Part shown: positions 5,172-13,157 of the stretch, piece after piece
Layout of the letters: the number at the start of each line of letters is the position of its first letter
Position numbering within the stretch: the stretch's first letter is position 1
Assembly: GCF_001421415.1 (NCBI RefSeq)
Contig: NZ_LMKH01000036.1
Span: forward strand, 72,611-136,610
Length of the DNA: 64,000 bases
Source: Sphingomonas sp. Leaf208
GTDB lineage: Bacteria; Pseudomonadota; Alphaproteobacteria; Sphingomonadales; Sphingomonadaceae
Reading direction: 5' to 3'
The notes under the pieces: model-generated
The model's database searches: none
What the model was told of the DNA's origin: nothing
What the model saw: the letters and a program-made list of their open reading frames with translations, nothing else
Program-made: the position numbers and the translations under genes

Positions 5172-8153
5172 ATGACCGATACTCCTGCGCCCGCCCGCGA
5201 TTACCGCGATACCGTCTTCCTGCCGAAGACCGACTTCCCGATGAAGGCGGGCCTCGCCGCGAAGGAACCGGCGATCCTCGAGCGCTGGGCCAAGCTCGGC
5301 ATCTACGACCGGTTGCGCGAACAGCGGCTCGGACGCGAGCGGTTCATCCTGCACGACGGCCCGCCCTACGCGAACGGCGACATCCACATGGGCCACGCGA
5401 TGAACAAGGTCCTGAAGGACATCATCGTCCGCTCGCAGTCGCTGATGGGCAAGGACGCACCGTATGTCCCCGGCTGGGACTGCCACGGCCTGCCGATCGA
5501 GTGGAAGGTCGAGGAAGCGTATCGCGCGAAGAAGCTGAACAAGGACGACGTCCCCGTCGACCAGTTCCGCGCCGAATGCCGCGCCTATGCCGAGAAATGG
5601 GTGGCGGTGCAGAAGGCCGAGTTCGAACGGCTCGGCGTGATGGGCGACTGGGCCGATCCGTACCTGACGATGAAGTACGAGGCGGAAGCCGCGATCGTCG
5701 GCGAGCTGCTCAAGTTCGCCGAGAGCGGCCAGCTGTACCGCGGCGCCAAGCCGGTGATGTGGTCGCCGGTCGAAAAGACCGCCCTCGCCGAAGCCGAGGT
5801 CGAGTATGAGGACATCGTCTCCACACAGATCAACGTCGCGTTCGAGATCGACTCTGCGCCGAATGCGCCTGAGCTGGTCGGCGCCTATGCGGTGATCTGG
5901 ACGACGACGCCGTGGACGATCCCGGTGAACCAGGCGCTGAGTTATGGGCCTGAGATCGACTATGTTCTGCTGGCGGATGGCGATCGCCGTTTCCTGGTCG
6001 CAGAGGCGCTGATCGAGAACTTTTACGCCCGTACCACCCGTCATCCCGGCGGAGGCCGGGACCCACTTACCAACGGGGGAGACCACGGTGAGGTGGGTCC
6101 CGGCCTCCGCCGGGGTGACGGAGAGGAGGGCAGCGCTGCCGTCCTTTGGCGCGGAAAGGGCTCCGACCTCGCCGACGCAACCGCACGGCACCCGATGCAC
6201 GCGCTCGGCGGGTTCTTCGCGAAGCCGCGGCCGTTCCTCCCCGGCGAGTTCGTCACGACCGACGCCGGCACCGGGCTCGTCCACATGGCGCCTGACCACG
6301 GCGAGGACGATTTCGAGCTCTGCAAGCAATACGGCATCGACCCGGTCTTTGCGATCGACGGCGCCGGCATGTACCGTGCCGACTGGGCCTGGCTCGGCGG
6401 CCAGGGCAGCGTCATCAACAAGAAGTTCGTGAGCGCCGACGGCCCGATCTGCACCGACCTGCGCGAGGCCGGCGCGTTGCTGGCGGCGAGCGACGACTTC
6501 AAGCACAGCTACCCGCATTCGTGGCGATCGAAGGCGAAAGTGATCTTCCGCGCGACCCCGCAATGGTTCATCCCGATGGACCGGAGCGACACCGAGTCCC
6601 CCTCCCGCTTGCGGGAGGGGCTAGGGGAGGGCAGTGCCGCGAATGCTGCGCTCGACGCCTCCCCTCCCCCAACCCCTCCCGCTAGCGGGAGGGGAGCAGA
6701 AGCAGAAGGCAACGGCGCCACCCTCCGCGAAATCGCACTCGACGCGATCGCCGCGACCACCTGGATCCCCGCGCGCGCCGAAAACCGGATCACGTCGATG
6801 GTCCAGGGCCGCCCCGACTGGGTCATCTCGCGCCAGCGCGCCTGGGGCGTGCCGATCGCGCTGTTCGTCGACCGCGCCACCGGCCAGTACCTCAACGACC
6901 CTGCCGTCAACGCGCGCATCGTCGAAGCCTTCCGCGAGAACGGCGCGGACGCGTGGTATGCCGACGGCCACCAGGCGCTGCTCGGCCCCGACTACGACCT
7001 CGCCGACTATGAGGTCGTGAAGGACATCCTCGACGTCTGGTTCGACTCCGGCTGCACGCACGTCTTCACGGTCGAAGCACGCTACGGCGAGGGAACGCGC
7101 GCGAACCTGTATCTCGAAGGCTCGGACCAGCATCGCGGCTGGTTCCAGTCGTCGCTGCTCGAAAGCTGCGGCACGCGCGGTCGCGCACCCTATGACGCGG
7201 TCCTGACGCACGGCTTCGCGCTCGACGGCCAGGGGCGGAAGATGTCGAAGTCGCTCGGCAACGTCGTCGATCCATTGAAGATCATCGGCGAGTCCGGCGC
7301 GGACATCCTCCGCATGTGGGTCGCCTCGACCGACTATTTCGACGACGTGAAGATCGGCAAGGAAGTGCTCGCCACCGCCTCCGACGCGTACCGCAAGCTG
7401 CGCAACACGTTCCGCTACATGCTCGGCGCGCTCGAAGACTTCGACGAGTCCGAGCGCGTCGCCGTGTCCGACATGCCCGAGCTGGAACGCTATGTGCTCC
7501 ACCGCCTCGGCATGATCGACACCGAACTGCGCCAGGCGGCCGAAGCGTACGAGTTCAACCGCTACACGCGTTTGCTAACCGACTTCGCGAACGAGGACCT
7601 GTCCGCGTTCTTCTTCGATATCCGCAAGGACTCGCTCTATTGCGACGCGACCGACGACATCAAGCGCCGGTCGTACCGCACCGTCCTCGACGTCTTGTTC
7701 CACGCGCTCGTGCGGTATGCGGCACCGGTGCTCTGCTTCACCGCGGAAGAAGTGTGGCAGTCGCGCTTCCCCAACGACGACAGCTCGGTGCACTACCTCG
7801 AATGGCCATCGCTGCCCGAGGTGGAGGACGGCGTCGAGGTCGGGAAGAAGTGGACGCAAATCCGTACACTTCGCGAAACCGTCACCGAAGCGATCGAACC
7901 CATGCGTCGCGAAAAGACCGTGCGTTCGAGTTTGGAGGCAGAGGTCACGATCAAATCGATGTCGCCTCTCGCGCCGACTGAAGCTGCGGAATTGGCCGAA
8001 GCCTTCATCGTCGCCAAGGTCACGCCCGGCGACACGGTCACCGTAACGCGGACCGACTTCCACAAATGCGGCCGCTGCTGGCGCCACCTCCCCGAGGTGA
8101 CCGTCGATGGCGAGCTCTGCAACCGGTGCGACGAGGTGGTGGCCGATGCGTAA
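5172..8153 (+). CDS. ileS: Isoleucyl-tRNA synthetase with two in-frame palindromic insertions
   Basis: Charges tRNA-Ile and edits valine. It has 993 residues, against about 940 in E. coli. The HIGH-type motif is HMGH at 72-75 within PPYANGDIHMGH. The editing-domain motif is WTTTPWTIPVNQ, the KMSKS loop is GRKMSKSLGN, and the C-terminal zinc ribbon has CGRCW and LCNRC. The ATG at 5172 lies just after the family C palindrome and gives a normal N-terminus. Two stretches do not belong to the family: about residues 290-316 in the editing domain and about 475-510 after the QWFIPMDR segment. Both are translations of palindromic repeats and both keep the frame. The gene overlaps lspA by eight bases. 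Confidence 0.97.
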   Translation: MTDTPAPARDYRDTVFLPKTDFPMKAGLAAKEPAILERWAKLGIYDRLREQRLGRERFILHDGPPYANGDIHMGHAMNKVLKDIIVRSQSLMGKDAPYVPGWDCHGLPIEWKVEEAYRAKKLNKDDVPVDQFRAECRAYAEKWVAVQKAEFERLGVMGDWADPYLTMKYEAEAAIVGELLKFAESGQLYRGAKPVMWSPVEKTALAEAEVEYEDIVSTQINVAFEIDSAPNAPELVGAYAVIWTTTPWTIPVNQALSYGPEIDYVLLADGDRRFLVAEALIENFYARTTRHPGGGRDPLTNGGDHGEVGPGLRRGDGEEGSAAVLWRGKGSDLADATARHPMHALGGFFAKPRPFLPGEFVTTDAGTGLVHMAPDHGEDDFELCKQYGIDPVFAIDGAGMYRADWAWLGGQGSVINKKFVSADGPICTDLREAGALLAASDDFKHSYPHSWRSKAKVIFRATPQWFIPMDRSDTESPSRLREGLGEGSAANAALDASPPPTPPASGRGAEAEGNGATLREIALDAIAATTWIPARAENRITSMVQGRPDWVISRQRAWGVPIALFVDRATGQYLNDPAVNARIVEAFRENGADAWYADGHQALLGPDYDLADYEVVKDILDVWFDSGCTHVFTVEARYGEGTRANLYLEGSDQHRGWFQSSLLESCGTRGRAPYDAVLTHGFALDGQGRKMSKSLGNVVDPLKIIGESGADILRMWVASTDYFDDVKIGKEVLATASDAYRKLRNTFRYMLGALEDFDESERVAVSDMPELERYVLHRLGMIDTELRQAAEAYEFNRYTRLLTDFANEDLSAFFFDIRKDSLYCDATDDIKRRSYRTVLDVLFHALVRYAAPVLCFTAEEVWQSRFPNDDSSVHYLEWPSLPEVEDGVEVGKKWTQIRTLRETVTEAIEPMRREKTVRSSLEAEVTIKSMSPLAPTEAAELAEAFIVAKVTPGDTVTVTRTDFHKCGRCWRHLPEVTVDGELCNRCDEVVADA
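6041..6118. repeat. Family A-like palindromic element inside ileS (in frame)
   Basis: Left arm 6041-6065 and right arm 6094-6118 are reverse complements at 24 of 25 positions, around the shared core CCCGGCGGAGGCCGGGACCC. The core matches family A (CCCCGGCGGAGGCCGGGGCCC) with the variant GGGACCCA. It is translated as RHPGGGRDP and so on to VGPGLRRGD within IleS, with no stop and no frame change. Confidence 0.95.
6598..6697. repeat. Family F palindromic element inside ileS (in frame)
   Basis: The left part CCCCTCCCGCTTGCGGGAGG followed by GGCTAGGGGAGGG pairs with a right part that reads CCTCCCCTCCCCCAACCCCT followed by CCCGCTAGCGGGAGGGG. Each arm is itself a hairpin, as in family C, but the sequence differs (CCCGCTTGCGGG in place of CCCTGAAAGGG). 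It is translated in frame as a Pro/Ser/Gly/Ala-rich stretch at about residues 475-510 of IleS. Confidence 0.95.
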
Positions 8154-8649
8154 CCTGCCAAAGGCTGGGTTCGGCGCGGCAATCGCGCTCTTCCTCGCCG
8201 ACCAGCTCAGCAAATGGGCGGTGACCAAGCCGCTCGGGATCGACTCACTCGGCGAGTCGCAGACGATCACCTCGTTCTTCGACCTGCGCTTCGTCCCCAA
8301 CATCGGCATCTCGCTCGGGCTGCTCCCCGCCGACGGCCACCTCACCCGCTGGGCGCTGGTGCTGCTCACCGGCGCGATCGCGGTCGGCGTCGCGGTGTGG
8401 ATGACGCGCGAGAAGAACCCCGCCGACCAGGTCGCGCTTGGCTTCGTGCTCGGCGGGGCGATCGGGAATATCCTCGACCGGATCCGTCTCGGCTATGTCG
8501 TCGATTTCTGCGACCTGCATATCGGCGAGTGGCGTCCGTTTTTGGTCTTCAATGTCGCCGATGCAGCGATTACTGTCGGCGTGCTCGTCCTGCTTGTTCG
8601 GGCGCTCCTCGTGCGCGAGAAGCCCCCTGTGGAGAATTCCCATGCGTAA
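8146..8649 (+). CDS. lspA: Lipoprotein signal peptidase (signal peptidase II)
   Basis: Inner-membrane aspartyl protease that removes the signal peptide of diacylated prolipoproteins. It has 167 residues with four hydrophobic segments. The two catalytic aspartates are D111 in GNILDRIRLGYVVDF and D139 in FNVADAAI. The ATG at 8146 overlaps the end of ileS by eight bases. The ileS-lspA order is widely conserved. The next gene, itself a lipoprotein, overlaps by eight bases, so the three are probably co-transcribed and coupled. Confidence 0.96.
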   Translation: MRNLPKAGFGAAIALFLADQLSKWAVTKPLGIDSLGESQTITSFFDLRFVPNIGISLGLLPADGHLTRWALVLLTGAIAVGVAVWMTREKNPADQVALGFVLGGAIGNILDRIRLGYVVDFCDLHIGEWRPFLVFNVADAAITVGVLVLLVRALLVREKPPVENSHA

Positions 8650-9055
8650 GTTCGTACCCTTGGCCGCCGGCCTCACATGCGTCGCGCTGCTTTCGGGTTG
8701 CGGGGCAGGCCGAAGCCTCGATCGCGCACGCCCGGACGAGTTCGCCGTCGCGCGCCAGGCGCCGCTGGTGATCCCGCCCGACTTCGCGCTCGTCCCGCCG
8801 CAGCCCGGCGCCGCCCGCCCGCAGGATACCGCGGCCAACGCCCAGACGCTCGACGCGCTGTTCGGTGGGGCCGCTGCGCGCAGCCCGGCCGAGTCGGGTG
8901 TCGTCGCCGATGCGGGCGCCGACAACGACGATCCCGGCATCCGCTCGAGCGCAGGCGATCCCGGCACGACGGTCGTCGACAAGGGTTCGACCACGCGCGA
9001 CATCGTCGCAGCACCAGAGGGTGACGGCCAGGACGCGAAAACCACCGCGAACTGA
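8642..9055 (+). CDS. DUF3035 / BamF-like lipoprotein
   Basis: A 137-residue protein with a clear lipoprotein signal: lipobox LLSGC, acylated Cys at residue 20. It is followed by RARPDEFAV (RPDEF at 30-34) and a Pro-rich stretch, then a low-complexity acidic tail. The RPDEF sequence is the motif described for the alphaproteobacterial BAM-complex lipoprotein BamF and shared with the N-terminus of BamC, so a role in outer-membrane protein assembly is plausible but inferred. The start overlaps the lspA stop by eight bases, and a strong terminator follows at 9076. Confidence 0.85.
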   Translation: MRKFVPLAAGLTCVALLSGCGAGRSLDRARPDEFAVARQAPLVIPPDFALVPPQPGAARPQDTAANAQTLDALFGGAAARSPAESGVVADAGADNDDPGIRSSAGDPGTTVVDKGSTTRDIVAAPEGDGQDAKTTAN

Positions 9056-9075
9056 TCGAGTCCTAGCGGCTGACG

Positions 9076-9112
9076 AAAAAAGGGCGGCTCCTCGCGGGGC
9101 CGCCCTTTTTCG
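9076..9112 (+). terminator. Rho-independent terminator after ileS-lspA-DUF3035
   Basis: AAAAAGGGCGGC and GCCGCCCTTTTT form a 12-bp stem with a loop of ten bases, ending in a T-run. The A-tract on the other side could let it work in both directions. Confidence 0.9.
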
Positions 9113-9139
9113 TATCTGACGGCTCGTTCCGCCGCCCCC

Positions 9140-9221
9140 CGTCATCCTGACGAAAGTCAGGATCCAGAGCCATGAGCGCGTCGCGTGCGGCTCTGGATCC
9201 TGGGTCGAGCCCAGGATGACG
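9140..9221. repeat. Palindromic element, family E
   Basis: Outer arms CGTCATCCTGACGAAAGTCA and GGGTCGAGCCCAGGATGACG, with inner arms GGATCCAGAGCC and GGCTCTGGATCC, form a long hairpin with side stems. It is the only copy of this family seen here. The 309-base gap 9056-9364 holds the terminator, this element and family B copy 3. Confidence 0.85.
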
Positions 9222-9277
9222 GGTCGGGTGGGGCGATCAAAAAGTTGAAGGCCCTGATGCAAGCTCAGAGCGCCCTT

Positions 9278-9338
9278 CCTTGTTCTCCCGCGAAGGCGGG
9301 AGCCCAGTCTGGGTCCCCGCCTTCGCGGGAGAACAAGG
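9278..9338. repeat. Palindromic element, family B (copy 3)
   Basis: CCTTGTTCTCCCGCGAAGGC pairs with GCCTTCGCGGGAGAACAAGG over a long, nearly perfect stem. It ends about 25 bp from the stop codon of the minus-strand porin gene. Confidence 0.9.
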
Positions 9339-9364
9339 TTTAGGGGCGCCCTCTCCTCAGGCGA

Positions 9365-10222
9365 TCAGAACGCCGCAGTCAACGACACCAGCACTTTGCC
9401 GTTGGCGATTGAGCCATTGCCGTCCTGCCCTCGGCTGAAGCTCGGCTGAAGATACGCCGACTCGCCCTTGCCGATGTCGGTATCGACATACGCCACGCCC
9501 AGCGTCAGCGGCGTCGTCGGGATCACGTAGTCCGCGCCGAACAGCCAATCCCAATATTCCCCCGTCGGCGACACGCTCGTCGCGAACGGCCCGAGGCCCT
9601 TGTTGCCGTTCGAATAGCCGACATGCGCCTTCACGGTCAGTCCCGTATTCGGGATCCCGCTGCTGACGTCGCCCCAGAGATAGAGGTTGTCGTCCTTCGC
9701 ATTGACGCGGTCGTATACGCCCGCCGCGGCCGACGCACCGTTGGTATACCACGGCCCCAGCGCCTGCTGCTTCGGTGCGTAGGCCACGCCGGCGAGCAAC
9801 GCGACCGGGCCGACGGTGCCCGACAGCTTGGCATAGGGCTCGATGAAGTCGGTATTGTCGAACCCGCTCGGGTACATGTACCACGTCGCGCCGACGTCGA
9901 GTGCGCCGCCGCCGACGGGCACCTTGTAACCCGCGATCAGATCGAGCTCCATGTTGGCGCCGCCGAACGTGCCCCACCCTGCGAGGTTGGAGCCCCAGGT
10001 GCCGATGTACAGCCCGCTCTTGTGCGCGATCGTGATGCCGCCCTGGACGGCGAGGTTCTCGTCCGACTGTGACACGCCGCGAAAGCGATAGTCGTTGGTC
10101 AGCCCGACCGAACCCGAGACGGTGACCTCCTTGGGGGGCGCCGTGGCCGCGTCCTGTGCAAACGCTGGCGTAGCGACGGCAGCCAAAGCAATGCCGCCGA
10201 GAAGAAGTGTGGTGAAGCGCAT
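9365..10222 (-). CDS. TorF-family putative outer-membrane porin
   Basis: A 285-residue protein with a Sec signal peptide (cleavage likely after PAFAQ, about residue 23), followed by beta-strand-rich sequence. It opens with EVTVSGSVGLTNDYRFRGVSQSDENLAVQGG, a pattern typical of the TorF putative porin family (the older TIGR02001 group), and ends in a terminal aromatic residue (LTAAF). The substrate is unknown. The ATG at 10222 was chosen for the signal peptide, because the open frame extends far upstream without any. A roughly 210-bp region upstream (10223-10431) holds no gene and probably carries the promoter. Confidence 0.88.
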   Translation of the reverse strand: MRFTTLLLGGIALAAVATPAFAQDAATAPPKEVTVSGSVGLTNDYRFRGVSQSDENLAVQGGITIAHKSGLYIGTWGSNLAGWGTFGGANMELDLIAGYKVPVGGGALDVGATWYMYPSGFDNTDFIEPYAKLSGTVGPVALLAGVAYAPKQQALGPWYTNGASAAAGVYDRVNAKDDNLYLWGDVSSGIPNTGLTVKAHVGYSNGNKGLGPFATSVSPTGEYWDWLFGADYVIPTTPLTLGVAYVDTDIGKGESAYLQPSFSRGQDGNGSIANGKVLVSLTAAF

Positions 10223-10431
10223 CGTTTCCCTTTCGATACCGGAAGTCGATGTCCGCCCTGCATCCGTGGACGCCGCATCTTTCGGGGCCGAACCCCAGTG
10301 CGGTCTTTCCAACGGTGACACCGCGATGACAGCCCATGGTGCGCCGCACAAGCGAATCTTGCGTACAATCGGGCTTTGACAGCACGCATGTTGCGCAACC
10401 GCCACACTTAGCTGAGAGACAGTCGTCGCGT

Positions 10432-11079
10432 TCAGCGCGCTAGGACGTTGATCGACCGTCGGTTTTCCCACCCTTCGCGCTCGAGTTCGGGGATGACCGC
10501 TTCGGTCTCGGCATAGCCGATGCAGAGATACGCGACGAGGTGCCAAGTCTCGGGCACGTCGAGGATCGTACGGATGCGCGAGGGGTCGAGGATCGAGACC
10601 CAGCCGAGGCCGATCCCGTGCGCGCGAGCGGCGAGCCACAGCGTATGGACCGCGATGACGGCGGAATACGCGACGGCTTCGGGCATGGTCCGGCGTCCGA
10701 GTCCGTGACCTTGGTCCGGATCGGGTTCGACGAACACCGCGACGTGGCACGGCGCCCGTTCGAGCCCGGCAAGCTTGAGCCGTGCGTAGGTGGCTGCCCT
10801 CGCACCCTCCTGCGTCGTCAACGCCGCCGCGTTACACGCCTCGAAGTCCGCGCGGACCGCGGCGCGACGGGCCGGGTCATCGATCGTGACGAACCGCCAG
10901 GGCTGGCTTAGCCCGACCGACGGCGAGGCGTTGGCGATCTCCAGCAACCGGTCGAGCAACCCGGTCGGCAGCGGGTCGCGCCGAAAATGCCGGACATCGC
11001 GGCGCCAACGGAACAGCGTGTCCAGCTCGGCCTGAAACGCGGGGCCGAAGATGGGTGCATCAGCCTTCCACGCGGACAC
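10432..11079 (-). CDS. bluB: 5,6-dimethylbenzimidazole synthase (BluB)
   Basis: A 215-residue member of the nitroreductase fold that fragments FMN in the presence of oxygen to give 5,6-dimethylbenzimidazole, the lower ligand of vitamin B12. BluB hallmarks are FRWRRDVRHFR (D28, corresponding to the conserved aspartate of S. meliloti BluB), PSVGLSQPWRF (residues 53-63), PEAVAYSAVIAVHTLWLAAR and GIGLGWVSIL (S162). It starts 18 bp after the metC stop, in line with sseA and phrB. No cobalamin riboswitch could be seen in the short gap. An ordinary flavin nitroreductase is the alternative, but the RRDVR motif argues against it. Confidence 0.9.
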   Translation of the reverse strand: MSAWKADAPIFGPAFQAELDTLFRWRRDVRHFRRDPLPTGLLDRLLEIANASPSVGLSQPWRFVTIDDPARRAAVRADFEACNAAALTTQEGARAATYARLKLAGLERAPCHVAVFVEPDPDQGHGLGRRTMPEAVAYSAVIAVHTLWLAARAHGIGLGWVSILDPSRIRTILDVPETWHLVAYLCIGYAETEAVIPELEREGWENRRSINVLAR

Positions 11080-11097
11080 GCCTCGATCGGAAATCGT

Positions 11098-12294
11098 CTA
11101 GACCTTTGCGGCAGAGAAGGCGGCGAGCCCGACTTCGAGATCGGCGATCAGGTCTGCCGGGTCTTCGAGACCGATCTGGAGGCGGACCATCGGGCCTGCG
11201 GCGTCGCGCTTGGTGACGCTGCGGTAGCGGTGCGGGTCGGCGGGGATGGCGAGGCTTTCGAACCCGCCCCAGCTATAGCCGATGCCGAATAGTTGCAGCG
11301 TGTCGATCAAGGCGGCACGCGACGCTTCGTCGCCGCCATTCAGGACGAACGAGAAGAGCCCGCTGGAGCCCTTGAAGTCGCGGACGAACAGGTCGTGGCC
11401 GGGGCAATCGGGGAGCGCGGGGTGGAGGACCTGTGCGACTTCGGGACGCGTCTTCAGCCATTGTGCGATCTGGAGCGCACTCGACTGGTGCTGCGCGAGG
11501 CGGACCGCCATCGTGCGCAAGCCCCGGCTGCCGAGCCAGCAATCGTCGGGGCTGGCGACCTGGCCGAGCTGGAAACTCGTCTCGCGGAGCTTCTTGAAAT
11601 GGCCGGGCGCGGCGGTGACCGAACCGAGCATCACGTCCGAATGACCGACCACGTATTTGGTGCCGGCGAGGATCGTCAGGTCGACGCCGCGCTCGATCGC
11701 GGGGAAGAACAGCGGGGTGGCCCAGGTGTTATCGAGCAACGTCGTCACGCCCCTCGCCTTCGCGGCGGCGACGATTGCGGGGACATCCTGCACCTCGAAG
11801 CTCAGCGATCCGGGGCTTTCCATGAAGATCGCTCGCGTGTTCTCGCCGATCAGGTCGGCGATGCCCGCGCCGATCATCGGGTCGTAATAACGCGTGGTGA
11901 TGCCGAACCGCTTGAGCAGCCCGCCCGCCATGCCGCGCGTCGGGTCGTAGGCGCTGTCGACCAGCAGCAGTTCGTCGCCGGGGGACAGCACCGACAGCAA
12001 CGCCGCCGCGATCGCTGCGACACCCGAGCAATAGAGGAACGTCCCCTCCGCGCCCGACTCCAGCGAGGTCAGCGCGTCGGCGAGGCTCCACTGCGTCGGC
12101 GTGCCCTTGCGCCCGTAGAACAGCCGGTGATGCGTATCGCGCGTGGCGCTTTCGCGGAGATGGCCGACCGAATCGTAGAGGATGGTAGAGGCCCGCCAGA
12201 CCGGCGGACTGACGATACCTTGAGTCCATTCCGGGCGACGGCCCGCGAGAACGACCTTGGTCGCGTCGCCGACCGGCTTGTTCGTGTCGCTCAT
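11098..12294 (-). CDS. metC: Cystathionine beta-lyase (PLP-dependent Cys/Met metabolism family)
   Basis: A 398-residue fold-type I PLP enzyme that cleaves cystathionine to homocysteine, pyruvate and ammonia. The lysine forming the PLP Schiff base is K213 in LAGTKYVVGHSD. Other family features are the YGRKGTPTQWSLADAL segment (residues 60-75), the phosphate-binding YCSGVAA and the TLLDNTWATP aspartate region at 185-194. The SYSWGGFES-like stretch near residue 345 fits MetC better than MetB. The ATG overlaps the sseA stop by four bases, so the two are translationally coupled. Confidence 0.92.
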   Translation of the reverse strand: MSDTNKPVGDATKVVLAGRRPEWTQGIVSPPVWRASTILYDSVGHLRESATRDTHHRLFYGRKGTPTQWSLADALTSLESGAEGTFLYCSGVAAIAAALLSVLSPGDELLLVDSAYDPTRGMAGGLLKRFGITTRYYDPMIGAGIADLIGENTRAIFMESPGSLSFEVQDVPAIVAAAKARGVTTLLDNTWATPLFFPAIERGVDLTILAGTKYVVGHSDVMLGSVTAAPGHFKKLRETSFQLGQVASPDDCWLGSRGLRTMAVRLAQHQSSALQIAQWLKTRPEVAQVLHPALPDCPGHDLFVRDFKGSSGLFSFVLNGGDEASRAALIDTLQLFGIGYSWGGFESLAIPADPHRYRSVTKRDAAGPMVRLQIGLEDPADLIADLEVGLAAFSAAKV

Positions 12295-13133
12295 GCCGTG
12301 CCTGTCGCCTTGGGTGTCGAGGGGTCGCCGCCCCATTCGGACCAGCTGCCGTCGTACAGCGCCGCGTCGTTGCCGAGCAGATGCGCGCCGAACGCGAGCA
12401 CCGACGCGGTGATGCCCGAGCCGCAAGTCATCACGATCGGCTTCGCCAGGTCGATGCCCGCCTTGTCGAACTCGGCCTTCAACGCGTCGCCGGTCTTCCA
12501 CGTGCCATCGGCGTTGAACACCGCGCCCTGCGGCAGGTTCTTCGAGCCCGGAATATGCCCCGGCGCGGTGCCCGGCCGCGGGTCTTCCTCCGCGCCAGTG
12601 AAGCGCGCCGCGGACCGTGCGTCGAGCACCTGCTCCGCACCGCTTGCGACATTCGCCTTCATCTGGTCGAGATCGCGCACGCCCTTCAGGTCCGCCCAGG
12701 TCGTGAAGTGGCGATGCCGCGGCGTTTCCTTGCCGGACGCGGTCTCGCGCCCCTCGGCCTGCCACTTGGCAAGCCCACCATCGAGGATCGCGACGTTGTG
12801 CGCGCCGAACAGCCGCAGCAACCACCACGCACGCGCCGCCGTGTGCCAGGGCGAACTGTCGTACAGCACGATCCGACTGCCATCGCCAAGCCCCAGCGTC
12901 TGCATCCGGCTCGCGAACTTCTCCGCCGAGGGCAGCGTGTTGGGCAGGTCGCTGTCGGTATCGCGCAACTCGCTGAGGTTCATGAACACCGCGCCGGGGA
13001 TGTGCGCCGCCTCATACTCCGCCGCCGCATCGCGACCCTCGGCGTAGGTCGCGTCGACGATCCGCAGATCGCCCACTCCCGAAGCCGCGCCCAGTTCGTT
13101 CGCCAGCCATTCGATGCTTACCAACGCGTCCAT
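12291..13133 (-). CDS. sseA: 3-mercaptopyruvate sulfurtransferase
   Basis: A 280-residue protein with two rhodanese domains. The N-terminal one is inactive, and the C-terminal one has the active-site loop CGSGITA with C237. The CGSG(I/V)TA loop is the mark of mercaptopyruvate sulfurtransferases as opposed to thiosulfate rhodaneses (CRKGVT). It moves sulfur from 3-mercaptopyruvate to thiols or cyanide. It overlaps metC by four bases and lies 24 bp after phrB. The pairing with metC makes sense as cysteine and sulfur handling. Confidence 0.93.
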   Translation of the reverse strand: MDALVSIEWLANELGAASGVGDLRIVDATYAEGRDAAAEYEAAHIPGAVFMNLSELRDTDSDLPNTLPSAEKFASRMQTLGLGDGSRIVLYDSSPWHTAARAWWLLRLFGAHNVAILDGGLAKWQAEGRETASGKETPRHRHFTTWADLKGVRDLDQMKANVASGAEQVLDARSAARFTGAEEDPRPGTAPGHIPGSKNLPQGAVFNADGTWKTGDALKAEFDKAGIDLAKPIVMTCGSGITASVLAFGAHLLGNDAALYDGSWSEWGGDPSTPKATGTA

Positions 13134-13157
13134 ATGCGGCTCCTTGTGCTCGATCGG

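Noticed and set aside
4755..6563. 602-codon minus-strand frame across ribF and ileS
   Set aside because: It is antisense to two confident genes, and its composition is that of a shadow frame. It also runs through two palindromes.
6041..6697. ileS insertions considered as sequencing errors or a broken gene
   Set aside because: Both insertions keep the reading frame, all catalytic motifs follow intact, and the inserted DNA matches or resembles the palindrome families found elsewhere in the window.
9365..10750. 461-codon version of the porin starting at 10750
   Set aside because: The added part overlaps bluB on the same strand in another frame and has no family similarity. The signal peptide starts cleanly at 10222.
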